From Candidatus Zhuqueibacterota bacterium (GTDB lineage Bacteria > Zhuqueibacterota > Zhuqueibacteria > Zhuqueibacterales > Zhuqueibacteraceae): a stretch of 64,000 nucleotides of DNA. The notes below the pieces were generated by a model, which worked only from the letters and a program-made list of their open reading frames with translations, made no database searches and was not told where the DNA came from. Location of the stretch: contig JAKEEU010000296.1 in the NCBI GenBank assembly GCA_022616415.1, positions 1 to 64,000 on the forward strand. Direction: 5' to 3'. The translations under genes were made by a program, and so were the position numbers. How positions within the stretch are numbered: position 1 is the first letter of the stretch; every line of letters begins with the position of its first letter. Shown here piece by piece: positions 17,029 through 25,690 of this stretch.

Positions 17029-18720
17029 ATGCTGACAGAAACAAATACAACCGCCAACGAAGCCGCACGAGTCGAACAGCTTCGTTCTGCTTCACCGCCC
17101 CGTTTCCCCGAGTCTGATGCGATCAATGCCGAAACTTCAGAAGCCAGGCGCGCCGGCATGATGTTGCGCGTTTTCGGCAACGAGCGTCTCTCGTTTTTCG
17201 AGTCGGAGCGGGCGGCGTATTATTTGAATATCCTTTACAAGATGCTCTTGCTGCGGCGCGAGCACGAGCTGCAACCGCTGCACGAAGATTTGTTTTATGC
17301 CGTGCGAGAGAGCCAATTGGCGTTTGGCGGCGATTACGATTTGAATCAATTTGCTGCGGACGTCGCGCAACTGCTCGCATGGGGAAATCTCACCAAAGTG
17401 CTGGAGCCTTACCGGCTGCGCAGCTACAAGGATCACAGCCGCGAGAACTTTCGTTACGTGCTCAACGAGAACACGGTCGAATTTCTGGAATGGCTCGAGC
17501 ATCGCGTGCGAGCGCGCGCCGCCGGCCGTGATCGCGATGGCCGCAATTTTCTGCAGGACATCGTGGCCGCATTACAGGAGCTAAACCGTTTGCGAACGTC
17601 AGCGCACGAACGCGAGATTTTCTCTCCGGAAGAAGCGGCGCGGCGCGCGTTGCATTTGATGTACGCGATCGAGGATCACATTCACGGCCTCGCTTCGGAG
17701 CTGCTGGAGTTCCGCGCTTCGATGGTGCAGTTTGTGACCCGCGCTTATGAGTTGGCGACGCTCAAGGCGATCCTGCACTGGTTGAGCCGATACGTGGAAG
17801 TTTATCTGCAAGGCATCTACGCTCTGCGCGAGCGCATTCTGGGCCTGGTTGCCGAGCTTGACAACGTCGAGACGCGCAGATTTCTCGACCATTGTCACGA
17901 GATTATGGAGGCGCAGCGCCGCCAAATGCCGCAGGCGTTGCGCGGCGACACAGCCGCCGAGCCGCTGGGCGCTGGACGCTTGTTGCGCCACGTGCATGAA
18001 TTTTTCACTCACGATCAAAAGTTGGACGAATTGTGCGAACGCATCAACGGCACGGCGCGCGAGGTGATCAAAAAGATGGACGCCAAACTGCGCGAGCTCG
18101 AGCGCCGCAACACGCGCATTCACGATCTCAAAGCACGCATCCGCGAGCTGGCCGCGGCGCCCTCCGGCACAAACCTTGTGAGCGCGCCTGAACGCCTTGC
18201 TCAAGACGAACTGTTCGAGCGAAATGGCGAGGCGATATGTCTCGTGGGGTATCATTTCATCAACGCCTTGCTGATGCCCTCACACGCGATTCTCGATGCG
18301 CAACATTGGGATTTGCACAATCAAGCCGCGCCGCCACGGCCACGAATCTACCGCCGCAGCGAGGGCAGCGCCGTTCCCAAGCGTTATCTGAAAGCGAAGG
18401 CCAAAAGCCGGCAGGAGCTGCTCGAGCTCGAGGCGCAAAAACGCGCCGAGCTGCGCCGGTGGATCGAGAGCGCTTTGCTCAAAGGCGATCCGCAAATTCG
18501 GCTGACCGAGCGCTTATTGGACGATCCACGCGCAGCGCAGTTTTGGATGAAGCTCATGCATTACGTTTACATCACGCCCGCCAAAGATTTGCCGGCGTTG
18601 AAGGTCAAAATCGCCAAGGTGATCGACAACTCCGCAAGCGTTTTGATCGGCAACACTGACGAAGGGCTTTATACGCCGGATCATCGCGTGATCGACACAA
18701 GTCGCGGGTTGGGCGATTAA
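17029..18720 (+). CDS. jetA: Wadjet system subunit JetA (kleisin-like)
   Basis: This first gene of the jet operon encodes about 563 residues. Near the N-terminus it has a winged-helix-like domain (SFFESERAAYYLNILYKMLL and LLAWGNLTKVLEPYRLRSYK). A long helical middle region follows, and then the C-terminal segments NALLMPSHAILDAQHWDLHN and LMHYVYITPAKDLPALKVKI. In the Wadjet/MksF group this subunit is the kleisin that bridges the SMC heads and recruits JetB. The identification rests on its place before a DUF4194-like gene, an SMC gene and a Toprim gene, and on the WHD-helical layout. I cannot tell from sequence whether it is a DUF3375, DUF2397 or pfam18982 type JetA, so the Wadjet subtype is open. 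Confidence 0.85.
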   Translation: MLTETNTTANEAARVEQLRSASPPRFPESDAINAETSEARRAGMMLRVFGNERLSFFESERAAYYLNILYKMLLLRREHELQPLHEDLFYAVRESQLAFGGDYDLNQFAADVAQLLAWGNLTKVLEPYRLRSYKDHSRENFRYVLNENTVEFLEWLEHRVRARAAGRDRDGRNFLQDIVAALQELNRLRTSAHEREIFSPEEAARRALHLMYAIEDHIHGLASELLEFRASMVQFVTRAYELATLKAILHWLSRYVEVYLQGIYALRERILGLVAELDNVETRRFLDHCHEIMEAQRRQMPQALRGDTAAEPLGAGRLLRHVHEFFTHDQKLDELCERINGTAREVIKKMDAKLRELERRNTRIHDLKARIRELAAAPSGTNLVSAPERLAQDELFERNGEAICLVGYHFINALLMPSHAILDAQHWDLHNQAAPPRPRIYRRSEGSAVPKRYLKAKAKSRQELLELEAQKRAELRRWIESALLKGDPQIRLTERLLDDPRAAQFWMKLMHYVYITPAKDLPALKVKIAKVIDNSASVLIGNTDEGLYTPDHRVIDTSRGLGD

Positions 18721-18773
18721 ACCGGCGACAGTTTTTGAATCAAATCTCCGCAATTCATTTTTGAGTGCCAACC

Positions 18774-19472
18774 ATGTCTACTGAATTCTTTTCGCATTTG
18801 AATCTTCACAAAGTGCGGCAGCTTCTCAACATTCTGCAGGAGGCGCCCTATTTTTATCGCGACGACAATCCGAACTTGTTCGCGTTTCTCAAGCAGAATC
18901 GCCTGCAGTTCGAAAGATTTTACCAGCATTTCTACGGCTGGGAGATCGTCGTCGACCAGAAATGCGCGCGGCTGTACAAGCCGGAGTGGCACAACGAAAC
19001 GATCAAGCCGTCGCAGCGCGACCTTTTTCAGCCGACCAGGCGCAATGATTGCATCGCCTTTTTGCTGGTGCTCGAATTTTACGAGCATCTGCTCGAAGAG
19101 CAGAATCTCACGATCGAAGATCCCAATCCGCAATTTTATTTCGGCGAGCTGCTTGAATTTGCGCATCGCCGCTTGCAGGAAGAGCTGGGCGAAAAAGCGC
19201 CGGACATGGCCGGTACGCGCGAAATTCTGCGAAAAATTTTGCCCGCATTGATGCGTTACCGCTTTTTGCGCGACCATCGGCCGACACTGGAAGATGGGGA
19301 CATCGCAGAAGACAAGTGGATTTACGAATGCCTGCCTGCGCTTTATCATTACGACAGCCGCATTGCCGCCAATTCGATTTACGCCGCGTTTTTCGGGCCA
19401 AACGGCAAAGAGAGCGTTGACGAAGCCACAGCAGGTGAGGAAAAACCTGATGAGAATTTCACCACCGGATGA
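18774..19472 (+). CDS. jetB: Wadjet system subunit JetB (DUF4194-like, MukE-like KITE protein)
   Basis: This 232-residue protein has the winged-helix content expected of the MukE/MksE-like KITE subunit of Wadjet. It opens with LHKVRQLLNILQEAPYFYRD, then has LQFERFYQHFYGWEIVVDQK, RNDCIAFLLVLEFYEHLLEE and a C-terminal half with LRKILPALMRYRFLRDHRPT. JetB dimers bind the JetA kleisin and contact DNA. The ATG at 18774 is preferred over an upstream GTG at 18765, and it follows the jetA stop by 53 bases. The jetC frame is open across the 3' end of this gene, but its likely ATG is downstream of the stop. Confidence 0.85.
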   Translation: MSTEFFSHLNLHKVRQLLNILQEAPYFYRDDNPNLFAFLKQNRLQFERFYQHFYGWEIVVDQKCARLYKPEWHNETIKPSQRDLFQPTRRNDCIAFLLVLEFYEHLLEEQNLTIEDPNPQFYFGELLEFAHRRLQEELGEKAPDMAGTREILRKILPALMRYRFLRDHRPTLEDGDIAEDKWIYECLPALYHYDSRIAANSIYAAFFGPNGKESVDEATAGEEKPDENFTTG

Positions 19473-19503
19473 AAAGCGGCCAACGGATGTTTTTATTCGG
19501 TGG
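19462..19503. repeat. Hairpin at the jetB-jetC junction
   Basis: CCACCG (19462-19467) and CGGTGG (19498-19503) flank the words CGGATGAAAAGCGGCC and AACGGATG. The same CGGATGAA...ACCAACGGAT wording occurs at 30928-30962 and 56607-56670, so this may be a member of that repeat family placed over the jetB stop codon. Confidence 0.45.
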
Positions 19504-19548
19504 AGCATAAAATTTTTTCTGTTTTGTTTGACTAATTCGCTATTTGCA

Positions 19549-22500
19549 ATGATGAACCCTCCGCGATCGAATTATCTCGAATACCAAATCGTGCGCCTGC
19601 GGCTGGTTAATTTCCACAACTTTGTGAACGAGACCGTCGATATTCGCCAAGGCGGGCATCTTTTTTTGGTCGGGCCGAATGGCTCCGGCAAGAGTACGGT
19701 AATCGACGCCGTTCACGTCGTGCTCTCCGGCGCGCACGAGCTCGAGCTGAATGCGGCGGCGCGCATGGGCGGGCGCAAAGACGAAGGCCGCACGTTGCAG
19801 GGCGTGGTGTTGCGTTACGATCGTGAGCTGGGCGCGCTCAACGAAGGCGGCGGCATCAGCTACGCGGCGATCGAGCTGGCTGCGATCAATAACGACAAGC
19901 GCCTCAGCCTCGGCATTGGCATCGAAGCGACAACGATGGAGGCGCGCCTCTCGCGTTGGGGATTCATCGTGAAGAATTGCGGCGTGGAAGATTTGCCGCT
20001 GTTGATCGGCGAGCTGCAAGGACAACGGCCGGCAAACCGCGAAGAATTGGAAGACCGCATCGGCAAAGGCAACGTGTATGCCCGCGCGAGCCAGTTTCGC
20101 AAAAAAATCGCCGAAGAGTTTTTTGCCTCGGAATCGCTTTACGAGCAGGTGGCGCATTTGTGGAATACCGGCAAAGCCTACCGCGAGATTTGCGCACGGG
20201 CCGGCGATTTTCAAACCTTGTTCATGACGCTTTTGCCGGAGCCGGACATCGAAATTTTCTCCGAGATCATCAACAGTCTCATTCGCATTCAGGAATTTGC
20301 CGGCAAGCTCGAGCAGTTGGCGGAACAATTGCGCTATCTCGAGCGCCTCATGGCCTTGCAGGAAAAAATCGCCAATGCGCGGGAAGAAGAAGCGCGTTAC
20401 GATTGGCTCATTTCGTATCGCGAGTCATCGGCTTGCAAAACCCGCCTGGCGGAAACACAAAAGCAGTTGGCGCATGGGCTCGCTGAAGCCGAAAAGGTTG
20501 AATCAACTTTAAAGCAATTCCAATCCGAGCACGATCAACTCAAGAAAATGTTGGCAGAGCTGCGCCATAAAGACGAGGCCCGGCTTTTGGAGCGCTTGCA
20601 GCTCAAACAAGAAGCCTTAAATTGGCACGCGGAATTTTTGCAACAACAGCATGCGCAAGTGCAGGCTAACGAAGAGCAATTGCGCCGGGCGCAGCAGGAA
20701 CTGGTGGCGCGGCGCGCTGATTTGATCGCCGAGATCGAGCTCGCACAACACGCGGTGTCGCAAGCGCTGCAAAGCCTAATGATAACGCCGCTGCCCGCTG
20801 CCATTTCGGCTTTTGTCAATGACTTCGTGCAAACCGCTCCAACCGTGCTGGTGGAACGCGGTGCGAGGCCGGAGGCAAATGCGGCATTGCAAGAGACGGC
20901 AGAGCTGCTGGCGCAGTTGGCGCAGGAACGCCTGCGCTTGCAACACGATCTCGAGCGGCGTGAATATCTCAAAACGAAAATTCAGCAGGAAATCGACAAC
21001 CTGCAACGACAGCGCGAATGGCTGCCGCAATTGCCGAATTACCATCAGTGCCTGCAGCGTTTGGAAGCCGAGGGCTTGACGCCGCAACCGCTCTACAAAA
21101 TGTTGGAATGGCGCACGGAAGACGCCGATTTACGCTCGTCCATAGAAGAGCTGTTCGGCCAGCAACTGCTTGGCACGCTGGTGTTGAATGACGGCGAAGC
21201 TGATCGCGTGAAAACCACAGTGCTGCAAGATTTTCCGGGCATTGCCGTGGCCGAGGCGTCAAGCGAAGAAGCCGATTGTCCAGATTGGATTGCGGCGGCA
21301 TTGGATGATCGGACAAACGGAATGGCGCTGCGTCTCATCGGCGCCGCATTGACGGCGCGCCTTTCGCAGGAAGCGGAGTATGAGCAGGTGAAGCAGCGGC
21401 TCGCTTGGCGCGGTTTGCGCTGGAAAGCCGAGGGCAAGCCCGCCCGGCTCATCGGGGCTGAGGCGCGGCGGCTGGCTTTCGCGCAGGAAATGGCGCAACG
21501 ACGAACGGAGCTGGCCGAGCTGGAGAATCAAATCGTCGCGCTGCAAGAGCAGTTGCAATGCAACTTTGCGTCAACGCAGCAATGGCGCGACCTGGAAGAG
21601 GGCTTGCGCCAAATCGGCGGCGAGGCATTGTCCCAAGCATTCCACGCGAATGATGTTGCGACGATACAGGCGAGCGCTTTGCAAAATTCTCGTGATGAGT
21701 GGGCGCGAAGTTACGCCGCTGCTGGCGAGAAAAACGAGGCGCTCACGGCTGAAATCCAACAACTCGAGCAGCGCATCGCCGCGGCAGGTTTGCAGGAACT
21801 TGCCAGGCAGATCGAGGACATGGAAAAATGCGAGCGCAACCTCGAAGAGAAAATTCGTCTCGCTGCGGAGGAGCGGGGGCGTTGGCGCAATGAAACGGCT
21901 CGGCTGGAAAGTGAGGCATCGGTTCAAAATGCGCAACTGGCGCAAATCGAAGCGGCGCTGCAGGCCAAGGCGCTGCGTCTGCGCCAATACGTTTCGGAAC
22001 AGGGTGAGCCGGATTTGGAATATTACGTGTTGAGCACGCGCGGGGGCGATCGCTTCAAATCCGACGAGGCGATTGCGCGGCGCAAAGAAGAAGCGCACGA
22101 TGCGCTCAACGTGGCGCTGACGAAATTGCAAGACAACGGCGAGGAGGGCATTCATTATCGGCAATATGCCGGCATTTTCGGGTTCGGTTATTTGCCGGAG
22201 GAGAATAAAATCATCGATCGCCAGCACCAACCGTTGCAAGGCGTGCACCATCGCTTGCAACAAGACCACGCCGAGCAGCAAGGCATTCTCAATGAAAAAA
22301 ACAAGGAATTGCTCGACCAGTTGATCATGGAAAGTCTGGCGCGGCATCTCACCGAGCAGGTGGTGCAACAGAAAAAAATGATCAAGGACATCAATCGCTT
22401 GCTGCGTGAAATCGATTTTGGCGGCACGATTTACGCCTTTGAGGCCCCTGCCAAGCCCGAACACCGCGAAGTGGTGGAAATCGTGGAGAATTTTTCACTG

Positions 22501-23037
22501 TTCGATGAAAACCGGCGGCAGAATTTTCGCGCGTTTATCGAGTCGCGGCTGCTCGATTTGCGCGAAAGCGAGCCGGGAACGGTGCCGCTGCTGCTGGATT
22601 ATCGCACGTGGTTTGACTACAAGCTGACGTTTCGCGACACCAAAAGCGAAGCCTCCGAGCTGACGCGGCGGATGCGCAATCTCGGCTCCGGCGGCGAGCA
22701 GGCGGTGCCGAATTATCTGCTGGTGCTGGCGATGGCGCATCTGGTTTTTCAAAACAGCCGTGGCCGCTTGCGGCCGATGTTGTTTGACGAAGCGTTTTAC
22801 GGCATCGATGCCGGACGCCGCGACCGGCTTTTGGAGTTTGCCACCAGGCTCGGCATGCAACTGTTCGTCGCCTCGCCGGATCAGGACGGGCACACCAAGG
22901 CGGTGCGACACGCGACCACGGTGTTCGTGCAGAAAGATGAAAATCGTGACGTGCATTTGACGGCGCTGCACTCGGATTTTAGGAGGGACGGCAAAGTGCA
23001 GGAAGATTTGTTTTGGAAAAACGTGCTCTGTTTGTAA
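19549..23037 (+). CDS. jetC: Wadjet system SMC ATPase JetC (MukB/SbcC-like)
   Basis: This SMC-like ATPase of about 1162 residues forms the motor of the Wadjet complex. The N-terminal head has Walker A GPNGSGKST at residues 42-50, and a further head motif follows in LSGAHELELNAAARMGGR. Long coiled coils cover roughly residues 270-480 and 590-960, interrupted by a hinge-like region around 500-700. The C-terminal head carries the signature LGSGGEQ near residue 1045 and Walker B MLFDEAFYGID near 1077. Dimers load on DNA, extrude loops and present small circular DNA to the nuclease JetD. The ATG pair at 19549/19552 was chosen because it directly precedes the conserved head start (LEYQIVRLRLVNFHNF). 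No Shine-Dalgarno match is visible. Confidence 0.95.
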   Translation: MMNPPRSNYLEYQIVRLRLVNFHNFVNETVDIRQGGHLFLVGPNGSGKSTVIDAVHVVLSGAHELELNAAARMGGRKDEGRTLQGVVLRYDRELGALNEGGGISYAAIELAAINNDKRLSLGIGIEATTMEARLSRWGFIVKNCGVEDLPLLIGELQGQRPANREELEDRIGKGNVYARASQFRKKIAEEFFASESLYEQVAHLWNTGKAYREICARAGDFQTLFMTLLPEPDIEIFSEIINSLIRIQEFAGKLEQLAEQLRYLERLMALQEKIANAREEEARYDWLISYRESSACKTRLAETQKQLAHGLAEAEKVESTLKQFQSEHDQLKKMLAELRHKDEARLLERLQLKQEALNWHAEFLQQQHAQVQANEEQLRRAQQELVARRADLIAEIELAQHAVSQALQSLMITPLPAAISAFVNDFVQTAPTVLVERGARPEANAALQETAELLAQLAQERLRLQHDLERREYLKTKIQQEIDNLQRQREWLPQLPNYHQCLQRLEAEGLTPQPLYKMLEWRTEDADLRSSIEELFGQQLLGTLVLNDGEADRVKTTVLQDFPGIAVAEASSEEADCPDWIAAALDDRTNGMALRLIGAALTARLSQEAEYEQVKQRLAWRGLRWKAEGKPARLIGAEARRLAFAQEMAQRRTELAELENQIVALQEQLQCNFASTQQWRDLEEGLRQIGGEALSQAFHANDVATIQASALQNSRDEWARSYAAAGEKNEALTAEIQQLEQRIAAAGLQELARQIEDMEKCERNLEEKIRLAAEERGRWRNETARLESEASVQNAQLAQIEAALQAKALRLRQYVSEQGEPDLEYYVLSTRGGDRFKSDEAIARRKEEAHDALNVALTKLQDNGEEGIHYRQYAGIFGFGYLPEENKIIDRQHQPLQGVHHRLQQDHAEQQGILNEKNKELLDQLIMESLARHLTEQVVQQKKMIKDINRLLREIDFGGTIYAFEAPAKPEHREVVEIVENFSLFDENRRQNFRAFIESRLLDLRESEPGTVPLLLDYRTWFDYKLTFRDTKSEASELTRRMRNLGSGGEQAVPNYLLVLAMAHLVFQNSRGRLRPMLFDEAFYGIDAGRRDRLLEFATRLGMQLFVASPDQDGHTKAVRHATTVFVQKDENRDVHLTALHSDFRRDGKVQEDLFWKNVLCL

Positions 23038-23039
23038 AT

Positions 23040-24344
23040 ATGTCCGACTTCAAAGAAAGGGTGCATGCGGCGATACAGAAGAATCCGGCGCTGGCCGCGT
23101 TTCTCAAAGATTTCTGCGCGCGCTCGTTCAAAACCGGTGAGCTGCCGAAACGCTGCACCTTCCGCAACGTCGATCTGTCCGTGATCGCGGATTTGCGTCT
23201 CATCTTCGGCGCGCGCGCCGTGAAAGCGCGCGATGAGAACGTGGTCTTCGATCTGGCTGCCGTCGGGTTGGCGTCTCTTGATGCCCGACAGGAGCTGCTG
23301 CAAACGCTCACCGAGGTGCTCGTGATGAAGCGCCAAAATCGCCGGTTGCAGCAACAACGAACGCATGCGAACCTTGCCCAGCGATTGCAAGCGCTCGCTC
23401 CTCTCGCTCAATCTCCACTCGCGCAAAAAGTCCATCAGCGCCTCATTGACGATCTCGTCCAACAACGCGGCTACCTTTGGCGAGAAGGGGTTTTGAAAGG
23501 GCAGGGGCCCGCAGCACTGTTGCAAATCGAAGCCGTTTTGAATGCTTTGCATCTTGTCGCGACAAATGCGAAAGGGTGGAATTTTGCGGAGTTGGGTGCG
23601 CGTGTGACCGGCTCCTCCAAAAGTTTTCGGCCTGGTGGAGAGCTTTATCGCTTGGCGGCGGATTGGGCGCTGCCGTTTTTGGATGAGTCCGAGCCGCTCG
23701 TGCAAATCGAAGATCTCGTCACGCGCCGCGCTCGGGTATGGGAGCAACTCGGCGTGGAGCCAAGCGGGGCGGCGATCACGGTGATGGCAGGAGGGCCGTT
23801 GGTGTATGCCAGGCAGGGGAAAATATTTTCAGGAATCGAGCAGCATTTTGATATGGGCGAGCCTTCAACGCTCTCGCTCACCCAGTTGATGGGGATCGAG
23901 AGAATCGAGCCGCTCTTTGACACGATTCTCACCATTGAAAACTTGACGCCGTTTATCGACGCCGTGCAACGGCAGCCGCTGCCGCGCGCGTTGATGATCT
24001 ACACCGAAGGCTTCCCCAATCGCGCCGTGCGCATGCTTTTGCAGCTCTGCCGCGAACAGATCACCGGATTAAAATTTCTGCATTGGGGCGATACGGATCT
24101 GGCCGGTGTGCGCATCTTGAGAAATCTCGCGTCGACAATGGGTGAAGTTCCCGCCCTCTTTCGCTGCGGCCCCAAAGATATTGCCAAGCATCAAGCGCGC
24201 CTGATTCGGCTCACACCGGAGCAGCGTGAGAACATCAAGCGCGATCTCAATACTCATCCGCAGGCGCCCGGCCGTGAGATTTTGGAAGCCGTGCTGCATC
24301 ACGACGGGTGGCTGGAGCAAGAGGCGTGGGAAAGTAAGGCATAA
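23040..24344 (+). CDS. jetD: Wadjet nuclease subunit JetD (Toprim, DUF3322/DUF2220)
   Basis: This 434-residue subunit cleaves plasmid DNA in Wadjet systems. The N-terminal half is the DUF3322-type arm region. The C-terminal half is a topoisomerase VI-like Toprim domain with the catalytic Glu300 in LTIENLTPF and the DxD pair Asp351/Asp353 in HWGDTDLAGVRIL. All three metal-binding residues are present, so the nuclease looks intact. The ATG at 23040 follows the jetC stop by two bases; a TTG at 23013 in frame, with GGAAG before it, would overlap jetC and is a second possibility. It ends the operon, and an ECF sigma gene follows 56 bases later. Confidence 0.95.
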   Translation: MSDFKERVHAAIQKNPALAAFLKDFCARSFKTGELPKRCTFRNVDLSVIADLRLIFGARAVKARDENVVFDLAAVGLASLDARQELLQTLTEVLVMKRQNRRLQQQRTHANLAQRLQALAPLAQSPLAQKVHQRLIDDLVQQRGYLWREGVLKGQGPAALLQIEAVLNALHLVATNAKGWNFAELGARVTGSSKSFRPGGELYRLAADWALPFLDESEPLVQIEDLVTRRARVWEQLGVEPSGAAITVMAGGPLVYARQGKIFSGIEQHFDMGEPSTLSLTQLMGIERIEPLFDTILTIENLTPFIDAVQRQPLPRALMIYTEGFPNRAVRMLLQLCREQITGLKFLHWGDTDLAGVRILRNLASTMGEVPALFRCGPKDIAKHQARLIRLTPEQRENIKRDLNTHPQAPGREILEAVLHHDGWLEQEAWESKA

Positions 24345-24400
24345 AAATTTTTAAAATTCGATGCAACCTTTTGGGGCGCTTCCGGCACTCATCAATAGAT

Positions 24401-24976
24401 ATGAAAATCCTCTCAAGGTACCTTGCCAATCTCGCGGATCGGCGGCTTGTTAGCAACTTCCTCGCGCGCCGGGATGAGCCGTCTTTTCGCGAGCTTTATC
24501 ATCGCCACACGCCTGCGCTTTATCAACTGGTGCTGCGTTTGGCCGGCTGGAACGTTCACGAGGCCGAGGAAATCGTACAGGACACGTGGATGCGAGCCAT
24601 CGAAGCGCTTGACGGATTTCGTTGGGAATCGAGTTTGCGCACGTGGCTCTCCGGCATCGCGATCAACCGCTGCCGTGAGCTATATCGACAGCGTGCGAGG
24701 CAAAGTCACGAAGTGATGGTAGAGCAGCTTGCGCAAGAAACTTCCATTACTGAGAATTTCGAGCGCCTCGATTTGGAGCAGGCGATTGCGGCGCTGCCGA
24801 ACGGTTATCGGCAAGTTTTGGTGCTGCACGACGTCGAAGGCTATACGCACGAGGAAATCAGCCGCATGCTCGAAATCGAAGTGGGCACCTCCAAAAGCCA
24901 GCTCGCGCGCGCCCGCAGCTCGGTGCGTGAGGCCTTGCAAGTGGTGGCGACAAAAAGCGCCAATCGGAGAATATAA
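24401..24976 (+). CDS. ECF-type RNA polymerase sigma factor
   Basis: This 191-residue sigma factor carries region 2 (LYHRHTPALYQLVLRLAGWN, then EAEEIVQDTWMRAIEALDGF and LRTWLSGIAINRCREL) and region 4 (LPNGYRQVLVLHDVEGYTHE, then EISRMLEIEVGTSKSQLARA). It is complete and of normal ECF length. The ATG at 24401 directly precedes the conserved part. The next gene starts one base after its stop and encodes a one-span membrane protein, the usual arrangement of an ECF sigma factor and its membrane-bound anti-sigma partner. Confidence 0.92.
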   Translation: MKILSRYLANLADRRLVSNFLARRDEPSFRELYHRHTPALYQLVLRLAGWNVHEAEEIVQDTWMRAIEALDGFRWESSLRTWLSGIAINRCRELYRQRARQSHEVMVEQLAQETSITENFERLDLEQAIAALPNGYRQVLVLHDVEGYTHEEISRMLEIEVGTSKSQLARARSSVREALQVVATKSANRRI

Positions 24977-24977
24977 A

Positions 24978-25580
24978 ATGAATCACGAAAAAAATCATGA
25001 CGAGCTGAATCCGGAGGAGAGGGAGAAGTTCGCGACTTTGTTACGCGAGCGTTCGCCGGCAGCCTCGCTCGAAGCAAGAATCATCAGCGCGCTCAAAGCC
25101 AAAGGCCTCATTCGATTGACGCCGTCACCTCAAATATGGACGATGCCGCGTTTAGCCGGTGCTTTCGCCGTAGCGCTGGTGTTTTTAGCGCTTGGCTTCG
25201 GATTGGGAAAGTGGCGAGGCGGCGTGCTCCCGCAACAACCGCATCACAACATGTTTGTTTTGTTTCTTTATGATGATTCACCGGAAACGCTGCCTGATGA
25301 TATGAGCAAGGTGGTGGAGTACGGCAATTGGGCGCGTGCCATCAGCATGTCGAAGCGGATGATCACCGGAGAAAAGTTAAAGGACGGCGGGCGGCTTCTG
25401 CGCAACGTCCGCGGTCAACTTGAAATTCGTGAGGTGAGAGAGGCGGGAGAATCGAACGTTCTTGGCGGCTACTTTTTGATCGAAGCCGAAAATTACGAGG
25501 AAGCCATCAAAGTTGCGGCCAGTTGCCCGCATCTCAAATATGGCGGTTTGATCGAACTAAGACAGATCGATCAAATTTGA
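24978..25580 (+). CDS. Putative anti-sigma factor with an extracytoplasmic YCII/DGPF-type domain
   Basis: This 200-residue protein has an N-terminal helical cytoplasmic part (residues 1-50, with LNPEEREKFATLLRERSPAA), one membrane helix (about 57-77) and a C-terminal domain (91-200). The latter follows the YCII/DGPF pattern: MFVLFLYDDSPET, ARAISMSKRMITGEKLKDGG, LGGYFLIEAENYEEAIKVAA and CPHLKYGGLIELRQI. The DGPF sequence itself is replaced. It is co-directional with the ECF sigma gene with one base between them. The inferred role is a membrane-bound anti-sigma factor whose outer YCII domain senses a ligand. ECF sigma factors of the ECF42 group are known to neighbour soluble DGPF proteins, but a membrane-anchored form is less usual. 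Confidence 0.75.
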   Translation: MNHEKNHDELNPEEREKFATLLRERSPAASLEARIISALKAKGLIRLTPSPQIWTMPRLAGAFAVALVFLALGFGLGKWRGGVLPQQPHHNMFVLFLYDDSPETLPDDMSKVVEYGNWARAISMSKRMITGEKLKDGGRLLRNVRGQLEIREVREAGESNVLGGYFLIEAENYEEAIKVAASCPHLKYGGLIELRQIDQI

Positions 25581-25584
25581 AAGT

Positions 25585-25650
25585 GAAGTCGGACTTGCGC
25601 CCAACAATTTTTTTGAGGAAGCAAAATTCCGCGGGCGCAAGTCCGGCTTC
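25585..25650. repeat. Hairpin repeat with GGACTTGCGCCC arms
   Basis: GAAGTCGGACTTGCGCCC (25585-25602) pairs with GGGCGCAAGTCCGGCTTC (25633-25650) with one mismatch around a 30-base loop. It lies between the putative anti-sigma gene and the VOC fusion gene. It could weaken read-through, but it has no T-run, so it is better treated as a dispersed palindromic element. Confidence 0.6.
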
Positions 25651-25690
25651 GCTAACGATCGTTCATTATTTATTTTCACGGAGGCCTAAA

